The notes beneath the pieces were generated by a model, which was not told where the DNA came from, ran no database searches, and saw only the letters and a program-made list of their open reading frames with translations. Made by a program: the position numbers and the translations under genes. From Amaranthus tricolor (lineage: Eukaryota; Streptophyta; Magnoliopsida; Caryophyllales; Amaranthaceae): a stretch of 64,000 nt of DNA. This document shows positions 1-11,663 of this stretch, piece by piece (the stretch's first letter is position 1; each line of letters starts with the position of its first letter). The stretch covers positions 29,484,070 to 29,548,069 of the forward strand of contig NC_080050.1 in NCBI RefSeq assembly GCF_026212465.1, in the 5' to 3' direction.

Positions 1-2163
1 CCACAAAAATTTAGTATAATTATCAAGAAAAAGAACGTAATATTTATATCCTGATGGACTAGAAATAGGAGATGTCCACAAATCAATATGAACAATATCA
101 AAAGGCTTAGAACTCATAGACATAAAATTAACAAAAGGTAATTGAATGTGTTTCCCTAAAGGACAAGAATGACAAACAAAATGAAGATCTTTATTACATT
201 GAATTAAACGAGAAGAATACAAGGAATTTAAAACCGCATTGCCCGGAGGTCCTAAACGGGAATGCCAAATACTAGAAGAAAAAACGAAAAAAGCCGATGA
301 TGTGGAGGACGGAGGAGAAGCTCCATGTGTAGATGGGAAAGGATAAAGATCACCCGTGCTATTAGATCTCAGAACGATGCTCCCCGAGGCCAAATCCTTT
401 ACAGAAAAGCCAAAAGGATCAAATTCAACGGAAATCATATTATCATGAGTGAATTTACGAACAGAAATAAGTTTTTAATAAGTTTAGGTGCATGTAAGAC
501 ATTTTTTAGGGTAAGGGATTTTTGGGAGGAAGGAAAAGAAATATGCCCCTGACCAAGAACTAGAATTAAATTACGATTACCGACAACAATAGCATTATTG
601 AATTGATGCTTTAAATGAAAATAAAGAAGTAAAGTACCTTGAGATCGAGTCATGTGGGATGTGGCACCGGTATCCATATAAAATTGCTCATCCGGAGTAG
701 ACAAAGAGAGAGTGCTCATGACATGATCGATGTCCGTAGGAATATAATACATAGAAGCACTAGTCCCGGTGTGATAACTTTGTGCCGGTCGCGGACCAAG
801 AAGACCAGCAGAAGGTGCATTGCTTTGAGAAGAAGGAGCCCAAGGTGTAGTGGGAAAGGGAGCAACAGGCTGGGCCCAATTCTGTCCGGCCCAGTAAGGC
901 CAAGAAGGGGAAGAATAAGGAATTTTTGAAATACTTAAGCAAAAAAAAAATAATAATTAAATAAACTAAGTTCTAAACTTATTCCAAAAGTAAGCGTGAA
1001 ATTCTCAAACCTGAGGTTTGGGTCTGTTCGCAGTTACTAACTGCGAACAGGTCAAAAAAGACAAAAATAACTGTTCCCACTTAGTAACTGGGAACAGCTA
1101 TTTTGTCCTGTTGCTGCTCGCAGTTGCTAACTGCGAACAAGTCAAATAGCTGTGCGCAATTAGTAAGTGCGAACAATTATTTTGTCTTCTTTGACCTGTT
1201 CGCAATTAGTAACTGCGAACAGCCCCAAACTTTAGGTTTGAGAATTTCACGCTTATTTTTGGAATAAGTTTAAAACTTAGTTTATTTAATTATTTTTTTT
1301 TTTTGCTTAAGTATTTCAAAATTTCAAGAATAAGAAGGAAAGAAGGGTGGGCCAAAAGGGGTTCTGTTGGGCCGAGAATGAAAAGGAAAAATGGGCCTGG
1401 AATGTGGCTGCCAGTGGCCAGAAGAATTGGTGGAGCCAGGGTAGCTGCCACAGTGGGTCCGGCCACCACGACCAGAGTGACGGTGGCCACCACGGTGGTG
1501 GGGAGGGTCGTGGTTGTTAAAATGAGCGAAATTTTCTGAAAAAGAAGCTTTATTTGTGGTAATAAGGGTCGAATCTTGAGCGGGAGAACAAAGAGTATCA
1601 AAAGAGGGAATGAGATTCATATGTTGAACCAAAGACCGAAAAGTTTTGTATTCCAAAGTCAAGCCATGAAGAACTTGGAGAGCCAATCGATTATCGGAGA
1701 TGGAAGTGCCAAGATTAGTAAGAGAAATAGCAATAGTTTCAAGTTCATTGCAATAAGATTTCACATTGGGAAAATTGGATAGAGAAATGTCATTAAATTA
1801 AGACTCAAGATGAAGAATTCGAGAGGTCTTATTATTTTGAAAATTTTTCTCAAGACGATTCCAGGCATCAAAGGCACAATCATCGGGAGGAACTATGGAT
1901 TGAAGGAGAGATGGACTAATAGAGCCATAAATCCATGTACGAACAATGTCATCAAGACGTTGCCATTCGGAATCTTTAGAAACTAATGCTTTAGAGGAGT
2001 CATCGGGAAGAATGTGAGAATCCACAAGGTGAGCTCTACAATGAAGCTTGAATAAAGTAACTCAAGTATGAAAATTGGAACCATCTTCGTCAAGTTGGAT
2101 AGGTACGCTTGTTTTAATGTTAGTAACCGAAGTGGTGGGATGAATTTTTGTGGGAGAGGCCAT
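1..2163 (-). pseudogene. Ty1/copia gag-pol remnant, truncated by window edge
   Basis: Reverse-strand reading from ATG at 2163 gives a copia gag start (MASPTKIHPTT) and a gag domain with HILPDDSSKAL and DAWNRLEKNF. After it come a Gly/His/Pro-rich stretch and the aspartic protease motif YMDTGATSHM near 640-670. The pre-integrase zinc-finger part (IWHSRLG, FVCHSC) lies near 155-275, and the integrase start DIVHIDLWTSP near 70-100. The frame is broken by TGA at 2062-2064 where Trp is expected, TAA at 1798-1800 where Gln fits, and a one-base frameshift near 470. A MITE at 920-1325 also splits it. Both stops fit C-to-T type decay. Reverse transcriptase and RNase H lie beyond position 1. Not functional. 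Confidence 0.88.
920..1325. mobile_element. Mutator-type MITE with hairpin array, copy 1
   Basis: A 406-bp element inside the copia gag-pol, flanked by the perfect 9-bp repeat AAGAATAAG at 911-919 and 1326-1334. Ends are long inverted repeats (GAATTTTTGAAATACTTAAG at left; reverse complement of the right end GAAATTTTGAAATACTTAAG) that stay similar for roughly 100 bp inward. Between the arms are five 23-27-bp palindromes with half-site near CTGTTCGCAGTTA, at about 1024-1050, 1071-1097, 1115-1138, 1150-1175 and 1196-1222. No coding capacity. The 9-bp duplication points to Mutator-like transposase. Removing it restores the gag reading frame across the junction. Confidence 0.85.
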
Positions 2164-2296
2164 GGAGAGGGCAACAAAGAGAGGTGGCGGTAGAAATTGG
2201 TAGCGGAAAGGGTGGTATGGGCGGCACACTTGGGGAGTAAGGAAGAGATAAGAAGTAAGAAAAGAGGGAAGCAGGAAACCTAGGCAAATGATACCA

Positions 2297-2458
2297 TGAA
2301 AGAATAATTTGGCTTTAATGATGATTTCTCATCAGGAGTAATGATATATATACAATATTACAAACTATACTTTAGGAAACTAAATATTTACCTAATATTC
2401 TACACAATCATATTGATTATACAAAATATTCTAGTAATCAAAAGATATTATTCTAACA
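2297..2458 (-). repeat. 5' LTR and primer-binding site of the copia element
   Basis: On the reverse strand this 162-bp block starts TGTTAGAATAATATC and ends in TTTCA, the TG..CA ends of an LTR. It contains a TATATATA stretch near 2345-2355. Directly after it towards gag (2289-2296) is TGGTATCA, the first eight bases of the initiator-Met tRNA primer site; later bases have diverged. The partner LTR lies left of the window. The five bases outside the LTR (2459-2463, TTATC) are the candidate target duplication. Confidence 0.7.
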
Positions 2459-2463
2459 TTATC

Positions 2464-3863
2464 GAACGATACGTCTTATATTAAGTTAAATAACTTATCT
2501 CATACATATCATAAACCTTGTCACATAAATTTTCTAGCTATTAAATTTTCATTGACCTTTTCTACTATTTATTTCCAACAAGACAATAATCAAATGGGTG
2601 TGAAATGTAATAAAAGAAATGATAAAGAGACGTGTTCATAACATGACAAATTCTTTGTGTGCTCATTTTCAATTCTGATTAGGAATGTGAAATGTAAAAA
2701 GAAATGAGTAAGTTGTTAACAAATTGAAAACCAAATTGAATTAATAATTTGATTTCTGTAATTTCAAATTGTTTAGTTTTAATTAAAATTTTTTCCTTTT
2801 TGGTTTTAATTTAATTTTAATAGAAAACCAAAAAATTGAACTAAACTAATTAATAGCTTATTAGAACTTCTAATTTGGTTTAATTTGCATTGTATGCTTT
2901 AAACATTAACAAAAACATTTAGTTAATTAAAAGAAGTAGATAATCTTGTAATAATAAAATAATTATAAAACATGTACAGATAACTTAAATAAAAATAAGA
3001 ATTATGGGTTAATCTACTAATTGAAAGCTTTTTTATTCACCATTATGACATGTTTTCAACTCTCACTAATCACTACGTATAGAAAATATTAATTTAAACC
3101 TCCCCTTTGGCCCTTTGCTTATAAGTATTTCTAGACAATCCCAAATCAAATAATAAACTTAACTAAAAATTATATTTTTCAAAAAATTAGTAATGATTTA
3201 TTTTAAAAAGAATAATATTATTCTAAAATATTTAAGGAAATATATTTTTTAGTTGAAAATATATTTATTATTGATTGGAGAAATATTTTATTTTATTCTA
3301 ACTTAGTCACATATGGTTGGTTATTCTAGCTTATAATTTTTGTCATCATATGCAAACTTTTCTATCAAATTTAAAAGTATTTTCTAGGAGAATTAGCCAA
3401 GGAAAGAATTAATTATAACTCTAAAAAAATACTTGTGTCCAATAAAATAATCACCATCAGTATAAAAACTATCAAATTCTAAATATTGAAGTTTTAAATT
3501 GGTGGTATAATTCTTCTCTTATCTCCTTATTACTTATTTCTGCCTTATGATACCCCACATCTGATTAAAATAAAAGTGTTTATTAAATAGCCTATGAAAT
3601 ATGAGGATCATTATCATCATACTCGGTATATCACACTCATAGGAACTATGATCAAGATTTAGGGAGAGAAGAAAGATAACAACTCATATCTATAAAAGAG
3701 AATGCACCAAAAAATCCCTCAGGTCAAGAAAGATCCTCAAGGAGTCCTACAACAATAATGACTATATATTGTCTTAAACCTATAAAATATGCACAAATCC
3801 TTAAATGAGACAATCTCATTGTGAAATCATATCTATTGCCCCGACCCATATACATTTAATGTT
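2464..3863. other. AT-rich intergenic DNA, no gene seen
   Basis: No coding signal with codon or family support. Around 2700-2900 there are runs of TTGGTTT/AAACCAA in both orientations, suggesting a decayed inverted-repeat element. A TGAGACAATCTCA-like remnant lies near 3807-3820. Confidence 0.5.
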
Positions 3864-3872
3864 TCAAAAGAT

Positions 3873-4352
3873 GAAAAATTGAAACAAATAAGCAAAAAAT
3901 ATATGAAAAATTCACATTATAGCCAACTTTTGAAACTATTTTTCAATATAGTAGTTTTTTTCCAAACTTGAGGTTAGACATATTCGCACTTAATAACAAG
4001 GAATAAATGCTGAGGGTTCAAAAAAGCCAAAGGGTCTGTTCGCTGTTACTAACAACGAACAAAGCTAAAACCTGGTCAAAAATGAGGAAGAAAGAGGGAG
4101 TTGATGAATTTAGCTCGAGTCTGTTTGCTGCAAGGACTGAAGGTAAAAAATAGTCAAAATCTTTCTTTGTTGTTAGTACAACGAACAAACTCTTTGACTT
4201 TTTTTGACCTATGGTCTTTGTTCGCTGTTATTAACAGCGAACAAACCCAAGTCACAAGTTTGAGAAAAATCTGCTTATCTTGGAAAATATTTCGAAACTT
4301 AGGTTATTAAGTGAATTTTTTATATTTTTTTACTTATTTGTTTCAAATTTTC
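3873..4352. mobile_element. Mutator-type MITE with hairpin array, copy 2
   Basis: A 480-bp diverged relative of the element at 920-1325. It is flanked by the 9-bp repeat TCAAAAGAT at 3864-3872 and 4353-4361. The left end reads GAAAAATTGAAACAAATAAG and the reverse complement of the right end GAAAATTTGAAACAAATAAG. It carries related palindromes around GTTCGCTGTTA at about 4036-4062, 4165-4190 and 4217-4245. Arms are less well preserved than in copy 1, so it is probably older. No open frame of note. Confidence 0.8.
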
Positions 4353-4652
4353 TCAAAAGATCAAGACAAATATGGCCTAGCCCAATATTTAGTTTTTAAA
4401 AGCTGAAAAAAAAAAACTATTTTTCATTCACTCAATTAAAGTTTTTTAAAAAGACATTAAATGAATAGCTTGTATGGACCCGTCTCATTACGAGACTGTC
4501 TCATACAAAACGTGCTAAAAGATCAATTACATAAATGAGCTATTTATATGGTCCTTGGTAAGAAGTTTTCATTAAAAACAAAGCTGGTTTTGTTAATTTT
4601 CAGCAATTTGAATTTGAAAAAAATATTGAAAAATTAAAAAAAAAAATAAAAA

Positions 4653-4974
4653 AAAAGTCCCCACTCCCTCCACCCCCACCACACTTGCTACTTGCTAGTC
4701 TCCCAGTCCACTTTTTTAGTTTATTAAGCAGTTTTTATTTTTTTAATTATTTTTTAGACTTCTTCATCAAATCATCATCAATCCATTCCTCCTCCTTCTC
4801 TCACTCTCTCTTTCTCTCCTTCCTTTTTCCTTTTTCTCCTTCATCTTCTACTTCTATTAATTTACTCAAGAACACCTCAAATCTCTTGCTTAATCACTCT
4901 TCAAATTTCTTCTCAGAGATCTTTCCCAGATCTGTAAATCCCCTTCATTAATCCCCTTTTTTCTTTATCTTCAG
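4653..4974 (+). promoter_or_regulatory. Probable 5' leader exon and donor site of the 6666-10189 gene
   Basis: A strongly CT-rich stretch (TTCTCTCACTCTCTC-type) of the sort found in plant 5' untranslated leaders. It ends in TTATCTTCAG followed by GTATAC, a good donor at 4975. The likely acceptor is AG at 6581-6582, so the leader intron would be about 1.6 kb (4975-6582), T-rich as usual. The start of transcription is not visible with certainty. Confidence 0.5.
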
Positions 4975-6652
4975 GTATACTCACTCTCTCTTACTCCTTT
5001 TTACTCTTTTTTACTCTTTTCATCATTTCAATTCCATGATTTTTAAACTTTTTTTGGTTTTTTCAATCTTGAATTTTGTAACTAATTAAGCTTATTTCTG
5101 GGTATTTACTATTTTTTTCAATGATCTTGAATCACTGCATGTCAACTGTTAATTTTTGTTTTTTTTTTACTCTTTTTATTAATTTTTCTTTGATGGGTTT
5201 TTTCGATTCTTTTACAATTTGTTTTTATCTTTTTGATTTTCAGTCTGATTTTTTTAAAATTTTTGATCAACCCCAAAAAGGTTCATGCTCCTTGTGATTG
5301 TTTTTTTTGGATTACTTTTACTTGATTAGAATTTTGGATTACTTTTTGTTAATTAGGATTATGGGTTACTTTCTTTTAATTAGAGTTTTTGTGTAGGATC
5401 TCTTGAACTTATTCCCAAATGGGCATATTTCGTTTGGATTTATTGATTAGTGTTTAACTTTCTCTATCCATTAAATCGAAAAAGAATTGATATATTAATT
5501 GATTTAATTTATTGTTTATGAATTTGGGTATGATTCAGTTTTACTAATTTTAGAGGGTTTTGTTTGTTATTTAACATTATTTGCATTGCGTTTGTTATTT
5601 ATAGTGAATACATAATTATTTGCGTCTTGTTTAGTATTTAATGCTAATATATTTATTTTCAGTTGAAACTTAAACTAGGTTTTAGATTGAAATGTTGTGT
5701 ACCTAACAAACACATGAATGAAAATAATCTTTTTTTTTTTTTTTCCTTCACTTGCTCTCTTACATTAGCTCTTGAATTTTGTGGGGTGATAGCTCATTGC
5801 CTTGTGTAGAGATTGTTGCTTGATTTGGTCTTATAAGAAGTTTTTGGCGAGGGAATTTGTTATATAGATAAAGGGATATCATGTGTCATGTTAGAAAAAT
5901 AAACCACATCCCGCATCGATCGAACAATTAGAGAGGTTGACTAACATATAAGTTGATCAGCTACTCCTTCTATTACCATTTGATTTTAGGATGGAACCTC
6001 ATCGAGTTTGTATGTACTCAACTTTATAGAAGTCCAAATTCAAATTTATCATGTCAAACAGCTTACAGATTGGGTTATGGAAGATTTTATTAGATGGAGT
6101 ATTGCACAGGTTTAATAAGATTTTAGGCTTCCATTTGGAGATTTTTACATTGTATAAGCCAAGATTTAGATGAGGGGCGGAAAATTTTCATATCAACACC
6201 ACATAATGAGTTTTACTAGAGGGGTTGAAATTTTCCAAGAGTTTACGGTATTAGAGTAGTTATGTCATGTAGATAACAAGACTAAAAGTATTGTGAATCT
6301 AAGATAGGGTTAAAATAATTCAATAGGCAAATGCCCCATACATACTACAATTTCATTGATTTCTGAGGAGTGAGGATGGGCAGTGGCTTCGCTCTTTAAT
6401 AGCTTTGCCACCTTTTGATAGCTAAAAGTAATGGCTTGTTTGTTTTTGAGAAACTAGATCATTTAGATCCTTGAATTTCACTTTTTATTTTTTTTAATTT
6501 TTATTTTTATTTTTTTATTTTTTTTTGTTGGTGGAATAGTTTAATCTACTGTTGAATTGACTTAGTGACATGATTGCATCAGGAAGTAAGAAGTTGCATA
6601 ATCAGACTTTGAAGGGTCTGGGACTTGAACTGTAAATAGTTCTGGTGTCCAG

Positions 6653-6721
6653 ATGAGAAGAACTGATGTTATTGGCAGTCGAAGGAGGAGGGTTTTTCTC
6701 TTCGTCAGCAACCGGGTATAG
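6653..6721 (+). promoter_or_regulatory. Upstream ORF overlapping the main start codon
   Basis: An ATG 13 bases before the main ATG opens a 22-codon frame (begins MRRTDVIGSRRRR) in another reading frame, ending in TAG at 6719-6721 inside the coding region. Ribosomes using it could not reinitiate at the main start, so it would lower translation unless skipped. It is close downstream of the proposed leader-intron acceptor, so it should be in the mature mRNA. Confidence 0.45.
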
Positions 6722-9700
6722 CAAGGGTCTGACCCTTTTACTTCTGGGTCAGAGGAGTGATGAGAAGCACATGAGAGTAGCTCCTTGGAATCAATACCAG
6801 TTGGTGGACCAGGAAACTGAAAGTGACCTCCAGCTGGCTTCTGGAAAGAACAGACTTTCCCGCGGGTGCGCTACCTTTGTGTGCTTTGGTCGCGCTTCCG
6901 CAGGACTTGATGGACAGTCACCACTTAAAGTAGGTCCCACACAACCTCAAGTTATCTTGCCAAGTGGTACTGTAAACGAGAGTGAAAAGGAACACAGCAC
7001 TGTTGATAACAATGATAACAATGTTGGAAATATCATGCTCAAAAGTAGCCTGAAGAAGCCATCAAATAATACTTCACAAACTACAAAAAGCAGTGATGAG
7101 CAGCAGCCCCTGTCTGAAGAGAGTACTGATCTTCCTGGACACACAGAAAGGAGAAAAGTGCAGTGGACAGATGCATGTGGGAAAGAGCTTGCCGAGATCA
7201 GAGAATTTGAGCTCAGGTATATGTTCATACACAATTATTTTAGTATTGATTTAGTACTATTGTGTGGAAACGCTGACAGTAGATGGTTTGCGTTCTTGTT
7301 AATTTGCTCCTTTGTGCTCTTACTAATTTTAGCTTTACCCAGACTAAGGAATATTGGCTTGGCAGCTGTATAGGCCGAAATTAACGGTGCTTAAATTTAT
7401 AGTTCTGTTAGGGATGAGTTTCATAAAGTTTTGTTCTGAACTAGTTTACCACATATAGCTAATTTCATTTAGAAGACAATGCTAGCCCCTGTTTATCTCT
7501 GTGTCTATGCGGTAATATTTCACTTTTTTTACTGGAAAGCGGTTGTATTTTCTAATCAACAACTATAAAATCATGAAGCTTTGCCCTGTTCTCCAATATT
7601 AACTTTTACTCATCTGTCTCATTAGAATTGAGTAAAAGAGAAAGTGAGGTTTTTAAGAAAAAAGTAGATAATGGTGATAAATAAAGAGAGAAAATGATTT
7701 GTGCGGATGAAATTAAAAGTGAGTTAAATGTATGGATGGGATTAAAATAAAGTGGTGGGTTATTGTTAAAAAATAGAAATGTTGCAAATTAAGTGGGACG
7801 GACCAAAATGGAAAATGATGCAAATTGAGTGGGACGGAGGTAGTATTCATTAACGACTTGTATGCTAACCTTTTTTGACTGACTTAAAGATAGTCTCATG
7901 GTTAACCGTAAACAGAATACATGTGCCCAATTAGAATAGCTCCTTTAGGATCTTTAGGCTGCCTACAAGGCTGTGCTCACGGTTAACCTTACACTGAATC
8001 CTTGTTTCCCTACGAGCAATACGGCACCAGGACTTCAGTTTTCTCCTTTTCTATCAGAAAGATGTCCCTTCCTGCCAGCACCCTTTAACGTATTAGTTTT
8101 CTCAGATCCTGAATCCTGATTCTGTTGAGCTTTGTGAAATTGACAAATCAAGCTATGGTAGGTGCATAGGTTGTCAATCACCCAAGAAATCCCCCGCATA
8201 TATGGCCTAGCTATGATCTGATTCTGTGAACAACAAATGACTTGTTGAAACTTGAAACCATAAGATAGAGATGGGAACTTCATTGGCATAAAATTTAGAT
8301 TATTTCTGTTAATTAATTGTACCCTTGATATTTACATTGGCATCAATTTGATAACATCTTTATGTGAAGCATACATTGAGGAATACTAATTGTTTTGTGC
8401 GCATATTCTTTAACATCAATTTATTTTTGGTGGGTTGGTAGAAGTTTTTTTGCCCCTGTTTCTGATGTTGTCTGGCTTATTACCATATAGCTGTACATCT
8501 TCACCTATATTATCTTATTGTTGGTAAAAGACAGCCTTACAAACCTTGCATAAGTCCATAAGTTAAACCTTGCATGATATCAAACCTTGCATAAGGACAA
8601 CTAAAAGAGATGCATACCTAATATGAAAATTAAAATGAATCAACCAAACAGTTACAAAATGAGCAACCCTAATTCAGATCTGATTAATAACAACAAAATT
8701 ATGGCCTGACACAAGAAATTGTACTGAATTAATAAACAATGATGAGAATTCGAATGTAGTAATACATAGATAGAAGCATATATATTGTGTAATTTGTGAT
8801 ACGAATGGAAAAGGGAGAGGAGGAACAAACCTTAAGAGGAGACTTTGCGAGAAACCCTAATTTGGCAGAAGCACACAACAGAGAAATTGGACGAGAAGAA
8901 TAATCCCTTGATTTTTTTCCTTGTAATTCAAGTTAGACAATCTTATGGTAGTATACTCAAAGCTGTTTCAGATAATTAAGTTAGGTATTCAACATTTAAA
9001 GGAGTGACCATTTCTCTTTGGACTGTTTACAATTACTGTGATTGGGGTATGTGAGGACAAGTACTCAAGAGGGAGTGGGGCAGGGAGAGAAAGAAATACT
9101 AACAAGGTAACGAGACAGACCGTTGTAGAAACACTATATCATAAGAGGAATTAAGTGCCACTATAAGCATCAATATGCAATGCCAAAGATGGAAAGTATG
9201 TGGATTCAAAAAGGAGGGTGCACGAATAAAAGTTGAGGATCAATCTTAAATTAGTAAACATTTGCTTGAGTAAATACTTTTCCAGCTATTTGACTAGCAT
9301 AAGTGTATCAAATATAGGATAATTTGATGGAATTTCTAAGCTATGAGCCATCTAATCATTGGAGTAGTTGTAGTTGACTCTCCTAAACGGATACGACATA
9401 TCTAGCCCATCTTTATTGAGAATATCCTATCCATCTAATCTCAAAGACTTGGTCACTGCTTGCATTGACATAATGATGATATTTTCGTTTCCATTTGAAA
9501 TATCCTTAAAATTGAAGTGTTTCGTCCTAACTCCCTATTCCGTACATCATGTGTAAAAGCCAAAGAAAATAGGTGACAGTCTGAAATATATTTTTGGAGT
9601 TTCCCCTTCGCCTTTCATTATCTGTTTAGATAGTGCAACAACATTCCACAGCACTACATCCCATTACCCCAATGTCACTACGTGGCTTACCCTACAAACC

Positions 9701-10189
9701 TACTACACTAGAGTCAACCTTACTCATGTAATAACACCACTTGGTATGTAATGGGGATATCAAATCACCAGGAAGTACACCTAGATGACCTCCATTGTAG
9801 ACTACACGCACTGCTGTGTTTGAATTATTTAAATTAGATGGTAATGTAAGGGGTGATGCTGATTGTTTGTTTTGCTCGGGTCACATCTGTCTTTTTTAAA
9901 GTAGGATTTTCAAGACTTGGTTTGTTTATTATTCTGTTAACAAGTTTTTTGGTTAGAATTTCCGACTGTCCAATGGTACAGTAATGCAGTGATAGTACTT
10001 TTGGAATGTGCTTTGCGCTGTTCATCCATTTCATCGCCATGCTGATTGTCTTACGATCTATTTCTAAAATGTGTTTTTCCATTGCGTGCTGCTAACATAC
10101 TTACTGATTGAAATTTCAGTGAACATGGCGATTCAGACGATGAATTTGTCAACGGAAATGGGAAGGCTTGTTCTTGTAGGATTATGTAA
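6666..10189 (+). CDS. Plant-specific protein of unknown function with CaaX-like end
   Basis: Two coding exons, 6666-7216 and 10120-10189, joined in phase (AG+T = Ser) across a 2.9-kb intron. The product is about 206 residues. The N-terminus (MLLAVEGGGFFSSSATGYSK) and the block WNQYQLVDQE match my memory of a conserved land-plant family without an assigned role. RRKVQWTDACGKELAEIREF is a second conserved block, followed by an acidic tail (GDSDDEF). The protein ends C-S-C-R-I-M: the last four residues fit a CaaX prenylation box, with another Cys two before it. The start at 6666 is chosen by family resemblance; the longer in-frame extension past 7216 is intron read-through. No signal peptide or reliable membrane segment. 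Function unknown. Confidence 0.8.
7609..7843. mobile_element. Stowaway-like MITE in intron
   Basis: A 235-bp stretch with TA at both outer edges. The right end reads, on the reverse strand, CTACCTCCGTCCCACTCAAT, a good Stowaway terminus; the left end CTCATCTGTCTCATTAGAAT is a degraded match. It sits inside the intron of the CaaX-tailed gene. Confidence 0.7.
7844..10119. other. Rest of the 2.9-kb intron; antisense exon-like segment
   Basis: Mostly unremarkable intron DNA. On the reverse strand 8833-8895 resembles a plant first exon (TTAGGGTTTCTCGC, then CTTAAG before GTTTGTTCC, a fair donor), but no convincing coding exon follows. A repeat end with ATTACCCCAATG and GTGGCT lies at about 9662-9695, shared with elements elsewhere in the window. 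Confidence 0.35.
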
Positions 10190-11438
10190 TTGGGGCTTGT
10201 GAATTCACTTGATTGTTTTCGAACTCTTGATGGTGGAGTAAAAGGGTAATTAGATTGAGCCATTTATCGTGATTTAGATTGGGGCGTTTAGCAGCAGTGA
10301 AATCAGAAGATAGCGAGTGGTGTTGCCCATTTTTTCGAGATTTCGTGTGTTGATTATCTGCTAAAATCCAGAGCATCAGGATTCCTCTACTGTTAATATC
10401 TTGTCAATTTTGTTTTATTGAGTGGACAATCAGATTGGTTTTTCTTAAAAATTCATCCCTAAATTCATTCTTTTCCGAACTCGAAATTTTCTTCCCCATC
10501 CCATCCCATCCCATCCCATCCCAATAGTTTTAGCAGATGATATTATCTTTAGTTTTCATGACTGTTTGTGTATTTGCTGCTCTTATGATAATATTGTTGC
10601 ATTCAATATCATTTACGCTTCTTGAAGTTTCCACACTATTGCTTTAGGAAGCTGCTTGTAATCAACACCGGTGAATTCAGAATGTTAGTATAGGCTTGGC
10701 CGAAGACTCACTTCCGTAGATGTGATAAACTAAATGGAATATGTAGATTTGCTGAACTAATTTGACTGTCATTTTTCTTTGTTACTCTCTTTGCCTCACT
10801 TTTTTTATTCTATCCCATTAATTTTCTCTTTTTTTTATACGTTTAATTTACTTTTTCATCTCATTTACGTATTTTTTTTTGGACTTCTCCACAATATAGC
10901 AATTTACTCATTTTTTTTAGTTTTCTCGCCAAATGTTTATAAAATAAATTTGGTGAATCATAACATATAGTATAGACTTAGTATATTACACAATTGATCT
11001 AGAGCATTTATTGTTCTATAATGAGATTTAAGTTTTTGGTCTTGTTTGCTAATGTCAAATGTTTAAAATGTAGATTAAACATGTTTGAAATGACAATTAA
11101 GTTATTTAAAAAATTTAATATTTCAACACGATTAGTGAACACTTTTTTAGATTATAAGATAGGTATAGGTCGAAGAAAGTAGATAATTAGGTGAGATTCG
11201 ACCCAATTACCTTAATTGGAAAAAGTATTATTTACTTCTTTTAAAATAAGTTTTAATGCTCGATAAACACTCTTAAATAACCATCGCCATATCAAAATTT
11301 GATTTACTTGAATCTCAATAAATCAAGTATATAATTTTAAAAAAAAAATGTAATGTTGCAAAACCCTAATAAAGTAATAAACCTTATCTCTTAAAAAATT
11401 AAAATCCAATACAAATTGAAAGAAATGTGTGTGTGATT
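10190..11438. other. Intergenic; short CATCC microsatellite
   Basis: Holds a run of about five CATCC units at 10498-10523 and an AT-rich stretch up to the OHP2 promoter. A TACTCTCTTTGCCTCAC segment at 10783-10799 may be one end of a decayed Stowaway element. The 3' untranslated region of the preceding gene must lie at the left edge, but no clear end signal is seen. Confidence 0.4.
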
Positions 11439-11446
11439 TATAAATA
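11439..11446 (+). promoter_or_regulatory. TATA box of OHP2
   Basis: TATAAATA, 218 bases before the start codon. It implies transcription starting near 11470-11480 and a leader of about 190 bases with no intron needed. Confidence 0.6.
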
Positions 11447-11663
11447 GCCTTGTGGAACAAAAATCAGCCTCAAACTCCATAAGCGCGTGTATTTCACAAC
11501 TCATACTTTAACCACCATTATCCATTCCCATTTTCGAAATCAAAATCTCCCAATAAATGAAAGCCACATATGAATTACACATTGACAAAATTCCCTCGAT
11601 TCTGATTAATCCAATTTCTCAATCCCTAAATTTCCTCCATTGTTGTTCCTTCAAGAATTGGGG

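Noticed and set aside
1024..1222. Regularly spaced palindromic repeats resembling a CRISPR array
   Set aside because: Spacing and sequence vary, the block lies inside a MITE with target duplication, and the genome is plant nuclear DNA.
4685..4951. 88-codon Ser/Phe-rich ORF
   Set aside because: It covers a CT-rich leader; composition alone makes the frame, and no family is matched.
8035..8289. 84-codon reverse-strand ORF considered as coding exon of an antisense gene
   Set aside because: The translation matches no family and it does not join the exon-like segment at 8833-8895 in a convincing frame.
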